Assembly (NCBI GenBank): GCA_958510875.1 | Contig: OY294068.1 | Location: 153,858,388-153,922,387 of the forward strand | DNA: 64,000 bases | From: Endomychus coccineus | Taxonomy: Eukaryota; Arthropoda; Insecta; Coleoptera; Endomychidae | Reading direction: 5' to 3' | Shown: piece by piece, positions 1 to 12,400 of the stretch | Layout of the letters: each line of letters starts with the position of its first letter | Position numbering within the stretch: position 1 is the stretch's first letter | Program-made: the position numbers and the translations under genes | The notes under the pieces: generated by a model | Databases searched by the model: none | Told to the model about the DNA's origin: nothing | The model's input: only the letters and a program-made list of their open reading frames with translations

Positions 1-144
1 ACTTTTTCGTCTTCATTAACTGGACTAAATAGTTCAATCAGTTCATATTAACTGTCGTCTTTATACTATTCATATAACTGATATATTTTCTCAATGAAAA
101 TGTATTAAAGCATTACTTACATTTTTACTACAAGAGGGGAAAAC

Positions 145-860
145 CTACAATATTCGTAGAGCAGCGTGTGAGCCAGCGATGAAATGTTGGGAGGGGATCA
201 GTAAAGACCTCACTAGGTAAAGAGTTCCACAACTTCGCTGTTCGATGAAAAAAAGTCTGGTACGAAGAAGTTCGGCAGGTCTTGAGCCTGACAAAGAAAT
301 GGTGACCAATCTATTCTGCCAACCTGGAACCGCTCGTGACAAGTACCGATCATGGTAATATATGTAGAAGAGGAAAAGATCACCCACCTTTCTAGAGAAG
401 TCAATGAATTCGTAAGTGTCACATTAACACGAAGCTATCTCTTGAAGATATTCTAGGAGCTTCAGCGTATGCTCGTGAGCTGAACTCAAAACATGTGAAC
501 AGTACTCGAGGACAGGACGAATATAATGCTTTGTAGATCATCAGGAGCTGCTGGGCTGTACAGTTTCTGTGAATTAGTTTTGGCAGTCGACCTCACATGA
601 TCGTCTTATGTGAAAGGGTGCTGTTGATTACAGTACCGGATATTGAGCACTTTAAAGGAATATCTGTATCTGACATAATCGTATTAGGGATTGTGGAATC
701 CACCCAAGAAGGAATTTTGAATACCCACAAAGTCACGTTTGGGCATCCGAAAATCCTCATGCGTATTTGGAAGCAAGATTTCACAACAAATTTTCGATAA
801 ATGTATGGGCAGGGATAATCCAAAATTATCTAATTGCACCTTTTGTAATACCTTTTAGTG
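145..860 (-). mobile_element. LINE family A, 3'-end fragment (reverse transcriptase C-terminus)
   Basis: On the minus strand a decayed reading frame ends in the C-terminal motif of Jockey/CR1-group non-LTR retrotransposons (RTAKLWNSLP, near 225-250). Further in, it matches the antisense of the + strand copy at 3840-3960. Frames are broken by stops and shifts, so it is a dead, 5'-truncated copy. Four other copies of the same family are in this window (2700, 30355, 38480, 51905). Confidence 0.7.
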
Positions 861-2699
861 TTCGAGTCTGAGATCATTCAGATTTACTGTACTCTCAGAA
901 GTGGATCCATATGGTCCAGTTGCGTGACCTCCTCGTTTACCCGACTTAAACCCTTTAGACTTTTTTCTTTGGGACTAGTTGTAATCAATAGTCTACTCAG
1001 TTCTAATTGAAAACGAGTGCCATCTTGAACAAAGGGTAACAGAGCAATGCGAGATAATTCAGAATAAGGGAGGCTTATTTGAACAAACATCCATGAAGAA
1101 TCGCCTAGTAAGTTGGGTTTACATGAATGTTGAACATTTCCAGCACAAGTTGTAATTATTTCTTGATTTTTGTTATTTAATAATTATTTTATGATTCGTT
1201 TGTAAATTATTAAGAGCCGTAGCCTTTTTAGACAAATGTTAATATGGAAAGTTTTTCTTATTTTTTCTTATATAATCACTCCCTGAAGTATGACATATGC
1301 ATTTCCGGATATCCTGTCTTTGAATCTATTCAAGAATTAGAGGTGCATCTGTCAATTGTAGTTATTCTACACTGTCAAGTGCCTTTTTTTATGGGCATTT
1401 TTAATGCAAGAACACTAGCAGATTTTCTTCTAAAAAGTTACATTAACGGTTGTAACTAAAGCTATTGACAGAACTTTACACGACAAAAACATGATCCAAT
1501 TTTCGTACTTCCAATGAAACCTCTAGAAATATTTACCTCTTGTCGACAATTGATCAACCCCAAACTGTATTTTGAGATAGAATATGAACAGATTTTGAGT
1601 TATGGGTGATATTCAAACGATCTAATACCTGTTAACTTGAGATATTCATTTCTGATGAGGAATTGACTTCCCAGATTCGAAGTGATCTCAACTCAGGAAA
1701 CCTCATACATTCGAATGTCAACAAGGTTTTCCTAGGATTGTGATGAGACCCAGAAGGACGAAACATTATATGTCCAGCAAATTACACTCGTTACAGAGCC
1801 AAAAATGCATAACCTGATATAATTTTTGATTGTTCAATAGCCTCTTGGTGATAGTAGTTCAAGGATTTCGAATCACATGATTGATACGAACTGAAGGAAC
1901 GTGATTACATTTCGAGTGATTTTATGACATTTCAATTATTTTTGTCACTTACATTTTTTTGTTTGTTGAGTTTGAGTTATTTTGCGTTTTGGGCATGTTG
2001 TGCGTGTAGAGGGAGAGGTTTCCTCGCAAGATGCGTGATATAGTCCACCAGAGAGCAACCTCCAACCCTCACCAGGTGAGAATTTACTCCTTTGATGATC
2101 CTATCCCATGAGTATGCATTCAGCTTCAGTAACATATTAACTCTTAGTAGCAACGTTAAAGTATTGCGTGAGTATATATGGTCACTAACTCACAAGGCGC
2201 TTATCTCTCTTCAAACTAACAAAATGAACATATTTTATTTAATCTTCACACATCTGATTCTTTGGTAAACCAGTTTCATACTTCTGACATTTATAAAGAA
2301 TGCTTCCACATTACTGAGTATTTCCTACATTATGAATGTTCAGTGTCGTGATATTCTGATTCTAAAAGGGCATATAGATCTACACACCCTAGCATACGTC
2401 TAGATAGTAGATTTCTCATTATTTTATATCAAATAAATATGAAACAATTGAAAATTCTTTGAATATTACTATAAATACAGAAGATATATGAGAAACAATT
2501 TGAAACAAAATGTAATTCTTACAAAAAGATTCTGGATGTCATGAATGGAATCTTTCCGATCTGAGTCTGGTTGAACGTGTTTACTATGTCCTCTTGATAT
2601 AACATTTTCAGTGATGTACAACATTAAAACAATTAGTTAGCAGTAAACCACAATGCTCTAATATCTCCAACTAAAATATACCTGGCACAAACAGAGAGC
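861..2699. other. no gene recognised
   Basis: AT-rich sequence with only short chance reading frames. I see no splice-compatible exon, RNA gene or recognisable transposon protein here. It lies upstream of the first visible otopetrin exon and may be part of one of that gene's introns. Confidence 0.4.
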
Positions 2700-4372
2700 A
2701 ATAAATTGAAAATTGAAGATTCAGTCTTACAATTACAATGCCGAAATAAGACCAAAGCTTATGCATGCAAATCCCCGAATTGCTCACGTTCATTTTAGAC
2801 TTTTGCCAAAGCTATTGGTGGGAATTTCACTTCCAGTTCATTCCCTCCCCCTAACCAAAGATGATGGCACACTGGCTACTGTACTACAAGAACCAGACAA
2901 CCTTTTTGCTGGAATGTTTGCCGCAAATTCAACTCTGGATCCACAAGGCGAAGGACCCTCTTAATATTGCTGCCATCGATAGTCATATACCTGAAATTGT
3001 CTCTCGACAGCGCACAATTAGGCGCATTCTGCTTGATCTTAATACCAAAAAGTCTATGGCGCCAGACGGAATTCCACCTGTCGCTCTCAAGGAATGTGCG
3101 CCCGAATTAACACCAGTTTTCTGCAGGTTGTTTACACTTTCATAGAAACTTGGTGTATTTCCTTCCAGCTGTAAGACGGCTAAAGTGCAACCAATTCCAA
3201 AAAATTAAACAAGATAATTATAGACACATTGTACTATTATCTGTAATCTCTAAAGTGATGGAGAAAGCAATCAATATCGAGCTCATCAAAGAGAGCTACA
3301 AAATTGTGACAACAGGGGACCTTCTTGCCAACACATGTATGGTAGAAATTTTTTGGGAAATATGGAGAATCTCTAGCTGTATCATTGGATATCTACAAAA
3401 CATTTGACCGAGTCTGGCACCAAAGCCTTCTTGGAAAACTTCATTCATATGGTTTGCCGCCTCAACTTTGTCGCTTACTATCGAGTTTCTCTCAGATAGA
3501 TCACTCCTTGTGGTGGTTGATGGAGTATCGTCCGACAAAATGGCCATCAACGCTGGTGTTCCACAGGGATCTGTCTTGGCACCAACTTTGTTTCTGATCC
3601 ATATCAACGATCTGCTGGAAGTGACCACCTGTCCCGTCCACAGCTTAGCAGATGATGGTACACATCATACCGCTTTCTCATCTAGAGCCCCTATATCATC
3701 CATTGAAGCCAGAGGAGCGAGACAGGGGCAGGTTGACCCAATTTATGGAGATCTGGCAAAGATTTTGAAATGTGGATCTGATAATCTAGTAGAGTTTAAT
3801 GCAACCAAAACAAAAACTTGCGTCTTCTCCAGGAAGACGTATCTCAGAATCCCTAATATGATGATGTCAGGTACAATTATTCTTATGAAGTCTCACATAA
3901 CAATGCTCGGGATCACCACCAACAGCACCCTGTTCACATTTTGGAGTTCGGCTCCCAAAGATATGCTGAAGCTCTTGGATTCTATCCAAAAGAGAGCTAT
4001 TGGTTTGATTGATGATGTCATACTTACAAGTTCATTAACCCGATTTCTATAGATATTTCCATGTTCGATGTTCATCAGAAATCCCGTATGTTGTTCAATC
4101 ACGAGAGATTCAAGATGGCGGACAAGACGAGCTGAAACTAGTCACCACTTCTCTGTCAAACTCGAGATCTGCCCAACCAAACTTCATTTTTTTTATCGAA
4201 CAGTGAAGTTATGGAACTCTTTACCTATTGGGGTCTTTCCCTATGCCTATAACATCTTAATCTTCAAGAAAAATACGAATGCCTATCTCCTCTCCCTACA
4301 TTCCACTGCTGGAAGGTTTCCCTCTCGTGTAGTCAGAGTATATATAAAGAAAAATCACTAGCTTATTTGTTG
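2700..4372 (+). mobile_element. LINE family A, degenerate reverse transcriptase copy
   Basis: The longest copy of this LINE in the window. Successive frames encode recognisable reverse transcriptase blocks: SMAPDGIPPVALKECAPEL near 3055-3110, a broken DISKAFDRVWH-type motif near 3390-3425, GVPQGSVLAPTLFLIHINDLL-like sequence near 3555-3620, LADDGT (the catalytic box with YADD replaced) near 3645, and the C-terminal TVKLWNSLP motif near 4205. Several frameshifts and stops show it is inactive. The 5' part (endonuclease and ORF1) is not visible. Membership of the Jockey/CR1 group is a family-level inference from these motifs. Confidence 0.8.
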
Positions 4373-6141
4373 TTCCGCTCTTTTGAAGTCTGAGAAAAAT
4401 GATTCCTAAACAATTGTTAAAATAATATTTGAGTATAATGTTCACACATTTATTGAATGAAAAAATTGACATTAAATTGTCGAATGAAAGATGAGCTCAT
4501 GTCCGTTTTATTATTTCTGAAGAGGCTTATCTTATGGCGACTGCGCTGGTATAAATATAGTGTTGTGGAAAAATTCAGAATTACTTCTTCAATAAATACC
4601 TCAAAAGATTTTCCCATTTTCCGAAATGATGGACCACTTTCATATTTCTGTTATTCAATTTATCTATAAAAAACACTAATATGATCATTGATCAATAATG
4701 ATAGTTTGAATAACTAAGTACACCATTACCAAACTTTACATCTGCAATTGAGAAGTGAACTAAGTTGGGGATGTTAACGTTAACCTACGTTTTTTCCATC
4801 ATTTTCTAACATTTTATTTGGTTCGATGGCTTTCATAATATGTATCCTTTGCCAGTAATTTGTGAAATTTTGTCGCATAATGTTTATATTCATGCAATAA
4901 AATCACTCATTAGATATCTCTCAAATGTAAAATCATCATTTTCAAGTTGAAAATACAGCTGAATGCAAAAAAATAATCAAAAATTATTCCTCCACAATTT
5001 CCTCCACATGGGGTAAATCTAATTGTGTATTCGGGAGCTCATGTCGATTCAATGCCAAATCCTCTTTCAAAAAGGACTATAGGCGCTCTGTTGGTTTAAA
5101 GCTTGCAGATAATGATGACAAGCGGGAAATAGTGGATAACTTGGAGAAACTATCTTATTATTACTGCTGTAAAAAAATTAATATACTAATTTATTCTTGG
5201 CTCCGAGCTAAACTATCAGCAGATCATTTTTGGATCGAACGTACCAAGCTTTTCAATGCATTAATAGCTTGCCATTTAATCATGTTTTCTCCCAATAGCC
5301 AATAGTCTACTAATCTACTCTAAATGCATCCTATTTTTACATAGAATATATTCCATATTAATTCTAACATCCCCTTGCGTATAAAGGACAAATCAGTCCA
5401 AAGGCCTTCAACTAAAAAGAGCATTATAAAGATAATATATCGCATGTTGCTTCTACAATAACGCTTTCGTTGTGAAAGAGAAACATCAATAATACCCCTA
5501 GTTATTATTAGAATTGCGACCTAATTAAGTGTTGACCTGTGATTACGCTATTTAAGCAAAGTTTTATTTATACGAGGTCATACAATTTAAGTGAAGCTAA
5601 TCCAATCTTTTTCAGAAAATATTCACTAATATACCGTATGTTTCGTAACTAATCCATCATATTACCGTTTCTAAATTCCGACTGCATCGTCTTCCTACGG
5701 TGATCCAGAATTACCTTCTCTTGTCATAATTGCCGCGTTGAGATAAAAGGTATACCTCATAAGTATAAATATATCATTCATGCTTTCATTTACTTCCACA
5801 TAGGTATATAAAATGTTGTATTGTAAATGATTATTTATGTTGATGATGAGCGTTGTTCTAGAACACGCTATACGTTTTGAATTAAACGTACCAAATCATG
5901 CCCTTAGATGTAATTGTTACATGCTGCTTATTCAAGATCAAGAAATGATCATTATCTTCAAGATATTTTGTAACAGTAAAATGAGACCCTCTGCTGTTGA
6001 AAGTATGAATACGTTTAGCTCTAAAGTTTGCCAGATCACCTAACCCATGTCTGATACAGATGCTAACACGCACTAACACGCTTATTAACCGACACTTTAA
6101 GTTATCCATCATCAGTCTTATTTTTGGTTTTGTGGGGGTAG
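4373..6141. other. no gene recognised (probable otopetrin intron)
   Basis: AT-rich DNA between the LINE copy and the first visible otopetrin exon. No coding exon or element ends were recognised. The TM1-TM2 exons expected for an otopetrin were looked for here and not found. Confidence 0.45.
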
Positions 6142-6424
6142 GGCACATACCGGCGAAACTCTGAAGGGGTAGTGGACTCAGGTCTGCCGGTGCCTGTAAC
6201 TGAGCTGAGTGCGCAATCTGACGTCCCTGTTGTGTCTCAGGAACAACCTGCATTGACGCAACCGCCAGCGCCACCACCACAGCCTCTGGCGCCAGTTGTT
6301 ACGTCACCAGCTCCAGATTCGACGGACGTGGAAATCGGCGCCATAGTCAAGTGTAAACGGAAACGTAAAACTACGCAAAATGATCATGTTCATGGTAGTT
6401 TTTTCCTCAGAATTGGTGCAATAG
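6142..6424 (+). CDS. Otop: Otopetrin exon: disordered linker and start of TM3
   Basis: Begins after a T-rich tract ending in TAG (an in-frame stop lies just upstream, so the exon cannot extend further) and ends at a GTAAGT donor, phase 1. It encodes a Pro/Ser-rich linker (QPPAPPPQPLAPVV), a basic patch (KCKRKRK) and then HGSFFLRIGAI, the start of TM3. The join to the next exon gives IGAI-A-FGLG, matching the family. The exact 5' edge is the least certain splice site in this gene. Confidence 0.8.
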
Positions 6425-9400
6425 GTAAGTGTTGATTTACGTTGTCCATGTGTTAATGAACTTTTCGTGAAGATCCTGATTATTCACAAGGAAAGCTAAG
6501 AACATATTCTTGATTTATTAGTAATTACTAAGTGATTAGAAGTATCTGAGACAACGTCAACTAGAAGATTTGAAATTAAGAATGCCACTCTTTCAATGTT
6601 ATATGTATCTGTATATAAAAATCTATCAATGCGACGTATTTTCATGTTCATGAACTGGCATTATATATGTTCTGGATGTTCCTAAATCGAAGAACGGACT
6701 GATTATCTGCTTCAGGAAAATGATAACCTGCAATTTATCTCCAATTTTATCAATGTTATCCATCAACTGATGATTCAACCCTCCCTCTTGTACATTACTA
6801 AAAAAAGTGAAAAGCTTACATGCTTTCGTTCCTGGATAATATGAGATAATTGAAATATAATAGGAATTGAAACACAACTTCATAGTTCGAACATATTGGT
6901 GCTAGCGTACAAGTTCAGTTCTACTATTCAACGGAACTATGAATTCACAAACGTCAGAGACTGATTCTTCTTCTTCGAAAACAACTCTATTGTGAGAAAT
7001 TAGTTCCAAAATGGATACGTTTTACACGTAACAATTCATTTTAAAAAAAAATTAAGTAAACTTAAATATGAATGTCACAAACTAAAATAAACAAATAAAT
7101 ATCAGAATAAATGTAATAATCCGAGATTTTATTAATTTTCGGTCCCTTGAAATAATAATTTAATTCGAAATAAAGTTATATAATTTATTATATCTTGTTA
7201 GAACGTACCAGATGTTAGGCAGGTCCAGCGACGACGTATCACGTAACCCGATATCTCGTATCCGGGGCACCGACTTCTTGGCCAGCAAGGAAGTATGATT
7301 AGAGACACACGGCCAGTGAAACTTTCCCTGAGTCAGAGGAAAACCTCGTGAAGTTGAAAAACATCTTCACGGACCGTTATTGCGCCTAGTCTTATTTCTA
7401 TAGGTGGCTTCAATAACGTATGGGCGAGGTCTGCTTCCCGGTGCTTTAAATTGATCATATTTTCTGGACCTTGCGCGTGGTGTCGGCGACGCTTCAATGG
7501 GTTCATAAAGACTAATTACCTTAAGAAAAACGGAGAGTTTGTATTTAGAAAAAATAAGAATTCAGCACTTACTCGTTCAGTAAGCTAATCATCTTGTCCG
7601 GCCTGTATTCACTCCCTGAGAAATAATCCATTGTTTGCCTTAATTCAGGTCATATATTTTACCTAGATTCCATATTCAAAGTAATTAAAATATTATTAAT
7701 TTCTTTTTCATTGCTGTTGAGATAATATCTGTATAAAGTTGTGAGTAATTTTCTAGTCAAGTGAAGTAAAATTTCAACCCATGTTAATTTTTGTTCCTAA
7801 TATCATATTTTTTTTAAATGAGTTTATATCCTCTTTGCCAGTATTGTAGCTAATTAAATTCAAGTAATTAGATAGAGATAAAATCAATTTATCAAGTTGT
7901 GTTCATCTAAGTGTACAGTCAACGAAGAAATACTTCAAATTCATTTGGCTCCAGAAGAGTACAACCTACGAATTTTGCGCTTGTAGTATTGTAAAATAAA
8001 GAAAACCGGAGCTGTAGACAGCTTGCATAGGGGCAGTTAGAGGCATTGAATTGGCTCATAGTTAGAACCAGTTGTGAAGCAATATTAAACGTAGTACTTG
8101 TGCAACATGCGATATTTCTTCCTGGGGGTAAAGCAGCGCTAGACTTGTGCGCTTCTTTTGCGTTTCGCGGAAAGTGTTAGCTGGCTTTAAATCATTTTGT
8201 GCATTTCCGTAGCACACACAATTTAATCCAACGTAGAACTCGAATATGTGAAAAAAGCAATTATTTCTAGGTTGCTTATTCATCTCATGTGTATGAAAAA
8301 GCAAATCTCACAATGCGATAATAAATATTGGCTTTTGTTAATTTTTATGAAAATGTTTGTTCCAGTGGAATTGGCGACGTTGTACTTTTCTATCAAATAC
8401 CTACTCATAATACACCTCCTTTATTTATAGCTTTTGGACTCGGTACGATGATCTACAATGGATTGGAATTTGGAGCATTCTTTGAAATTCCTTTCGACTC
8501 ACCATGTTACATAATCCTCCAAGGAATCAATCCTGTCCTACAAATGATTTTCACGTTCATGCAAATGTATTTTATCTTCATGAATTCTAGAGTGAGTATT
8601 ATTCCTGGATTTTTGAATGTAATAAGGACAATGATTTTTTTTAATCTCTTTCGTGATCTCTGAATAGTGTTTTTATGCCTCGCAATGTATTTATTTATTC
8701 ATTGTAATTGCAAAAACTGTTACTATGAACTTCCTAAGATTCTGCCGGCACAAAATTCTGGGTATTTATGTTATAAAACTATGAAAAAAGTCGACAATCT
8801 AGAAACATTAATAATAAATACATATTTTGTTGAAATGAACGAATCGTATGATATGGAATTTGTAATGACTTATGATTTTTTTTCATTCATATCAAATACT
8901 TCCTAAAATATTAAATTTCTTATGTTTGTTTTGTTTTTCAACTATTATACGACTTATGCGAATAAGAATAATAAGCTGGCTCTAACAATTGTCATGTATT
9001 CTACTTCTTTCGCATAACCCTGATAATTATGTGTTATTGAAAGAAACTTGATTGTTTCTACACAATATTTCTTCTCAAGGAAGTTTCATCAGTACATTTT
9101 TGTGAAACTTAACAATTGCATTCAATATTTAATTATGAAGGATGAATATCTGTTATGTCTAAATAAAAATAGATTAAATATTTATATTTATAATCGCTTA
9201 ATTTTATTAAATTAATGTTATAATTGGAATTGAAATGATATCATATATAGATACTCAAATTGTATATTTCTTACTAGAGTTCAAATTTAATGCAGATGCG
9301 GAGTAATGAAGTATATATTTTATTTATGGGCATGAACAAACTACTTATCAGGTTTATTATGACGGAATTACTTAAGAAAATTATACAAAAGAAAATGGAG

Positions 9401-12400
9401 TATGTTTAATCTGACATATTTATCAAGTTGTTGATTATATGTACGTACATTCTACAATAAGTTAATTTTGAATTTTATGATAACCGAAAATTATGGACAT
9501 TGTTTCCAAGACTGAACCTTCTGTACAATTTACTAAAAATTCCCTTAGGCAACGTCTATACACTGCTTGACACTGAACTCTCGTTTACTTTTGCTTCTGG
9601 ACCTCATCTGGTACCTGATAAGCCTATCATCCTACCTTATTCTCTTTGTAAATTCGTTGATCTCCTCATAGTGCTGTGGTTTAATAAGTCAGTTTCCTAA
9701 AAACTTTCAAACTTCGTCTAAAACAGAGTTAGTTCCCATTCGTTCCTCATACATTGTTACCATGTGAACAAGCCTAGACAAAGTATTTTTCACACTGGTA
9801 GCGATGAATACAAATTTTGCATACTCTGCAGTTTAGTGTCCTACATTAGTCTCCCATATTTTAACCTTAAATTGTCCATATACTTGAGATTACCTCCAGA
9901 TTGTTCTTAAATGCTTCGTCCTTGTGAGCTTTTGATATAATTCGGTCATGGTAGCTGTTCGCATTTGGCCTTTCAATATCCTAAATCCTCTTCCAAGCTG
10001 TTATCCTTATGGATGTCGATTGTGTCCAGTAGCTTCTCAAAAGTTACCCTCGCATTTCTCTTCAGTGGGTTAGTTTCCAGTAGGTTGTTTAATAATTATA
10101 TTGTCATCTTATGATTCCTGAATTTCTTCTGTAAGAGTAAGCCCACATTTTAATTATTCCTTCCTCCTGAAAATAATACCTAGAACAAAAAACTTTATAT
10201 TTTATATCTACAACAATATTTATACTCTTCGCGGTCGAAGTTCGAAGAGTGTATTGAATTTACTTAAGCTATATCTAAAATCGTAAACTTAAATTTCATG
10301 ATATGACGCCGTAATTGGTTACCCTTATAACCAATTCACTTCAACAACTCCTCTATAAGTGCAGATTTATTAAATTTGTTGTGTATCTAAATGTCATAAA
10401 ATTAAACTTCAAAAGTACAGAAACAATTTTTTTCAGGTCTGCAGTTCTACCTATTGCATTTACTCAAGATATTTCTAAAATCGACCTTGAGGAAATAAAA
10501 AAAAAGTTCTAGAGTAAATATTCCTGCGCCATAGTACTTTTAATTGAATTTTTAGCACTTTTGAAAAAATCTGTTGTCCGTCACAAAATTTTTTATACCT
10601 GATAACGCAAAACCGAAAGGCCATATATTCAAATTTGTTTTTTAGGAAAATCGTGTAATAAATACACCCTTTTCTGAAGGGTTGAAAATTTAAAATCATA
10701 ATTCCCAAAGTATGCATCAACTTTGGCAAAATAGGATGCTTCCTATAAGTGTTTTCAACACTGAAATGTGGAGACATGAGAATAATCTATCATTCTTTTA
10801 CCTCGTGCCTAATGTTACAAGTCAAATCACCACTTTAGTTTATGTACTTTATGGCAATATTTTCGATCATAATAAATCATTACTGGTTGAACCACTACTA
10901 GTTTTCTTTCTTCATATACCCTCGAACTGCGTGGCCAACATGAAACCGAAGATTCTTTGATTCGAAAAAAATTTGATGAGCCTTTATACTTTTACCTCAA
11001 GTGTCTTGTTTAGCCGGTAGAGGGCTTCAAAGTTGCAAAAATAATTTTGTTTTTTCGGTATAACTTGAGAACGTGATGGAGGACTTTTACAATATTTTGG
11101 CAGGTGAGTTACTGTTAATAATAGCCGTTTTTGACAGTGGAGCACAGAGCCTTAGAGACCATAGAAATGGCTCAAACTTGAGGATGGATGTAACGGGAAA
11201 AGTGTCCAGAACTTTTTTGTGGTCAATGTAGTTCATTATATATTTTTACATAGATAGCTTATTTTGTTTGAAAACTTTTTTTACTCTTAGAAAATTTTGA
11301 TAAAATCAACGGATTAGCTTGATCAAATTAATTTTTGAGTCTCTGCAATTTCGGCTCCGCACCGCAGAATTCCAAATCGGCAAACCTTTGCTAATATCGA
11401 GAGGCGACTTCGCGAAACTGGCAGATTTGAAGCAAATCGCAGAGAAACTGAACGCAAACGGACAAGAAGGACGTCAGAGCTCGAAGAAGAGATACTGGAA
11501 GCGGTTGAAACTGAACCTAGGATAAGCACACGACGTTTGGGACTTCGTATTGGAGCCTCAAAATCATTAGTTCATAATGTACTGAAACAAGAACTGTTGT
11601 ATCCCTATCATATTAAAACAGTTCAAGACTTATTGCCCATGGATCCAGGTCATCGGCTAGATTTCTGTCGGTTTATTGTCCAAAGATAAAACGCAAACCC
11701 CAATTTTTGTAAAAGAATTCTGTTCACGGACGAAGCTACTTTCACGAGATGTGGTCTTTTTAAACTCCATAATGAACATTTCTATGCTGATGAAAATCCT
11801 CATGAAACGGAATTTACACATTTTCAGAATCACACTAAAATCAATGTTTTGGTTGGAATTGTGGATAACTTTATTATTGGTCCTACCGTTATACCCGATC
11901 GATTGAACTTTTTGGAAAAAAGGCTACCTGAACTGTTGGAAGACTTGCCCTTACACATTCGTCGTGACCTTTGGTTTATGCATGATGGTGCACCTCCTCA
12001 TTTCACATTAGCTGTGGGGCGACATTTGAATGCGGAATATCCAGATTGCTGGATAGGTAGAGGACCGCTCCCCTGATTTGACGCCCTGCGACTTCTTTCT
12101 ATGGGGCGCTTTGAAGTCGAAAGTTTATGCAGCTCCAGTAAACACACGAGAGAAACTGTTGCAACGAATTGATCATGAAGCGGATTTATTGAAGAATGAT
12201 CCTGAAGTACTAGCCAGAGTTCAATTCAATTTCTTGAAACGAATTAATTTTTGTATTCAGGAAAATGGGCAACATTTCGAACAATTGATGCCTTAGCGAT
12301 TTCCCAAAAGTTTTGTTGTTTCTTTTAATTTAGCATTTGTTTTTCCTAAATAATCACATCGTTTCCCCATTTCTATTGTTTTTATTATTCGTGTTTTACC

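Noticed and set aside
1..30. TTAACTGGACTA at the window start, resembling the right end of foldback family F
   Set aside because: Only about 11 bases match and no element body is visible on either side within the window.
1244..1459. 71-codon open frame with hydrophobic stretches, considered as a missing otopetrin TM1-TM2 exon
   Set aside because: The sequence has none of the conserved TM1-TM2 residues of otopetrins and no suitable splice sites or phase.
6626..6883. 85-codon open frame on the minus strand in an otopetrin intron
   Set aside because: AT-rich sequence with no family features or splice support; consistent with chance.
8667..8906. 79-codon open frame just after the TM3-TM4 exon
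   Set aside because: It follows a good donor site, is not in frame with the exon, and resembles no known protein.
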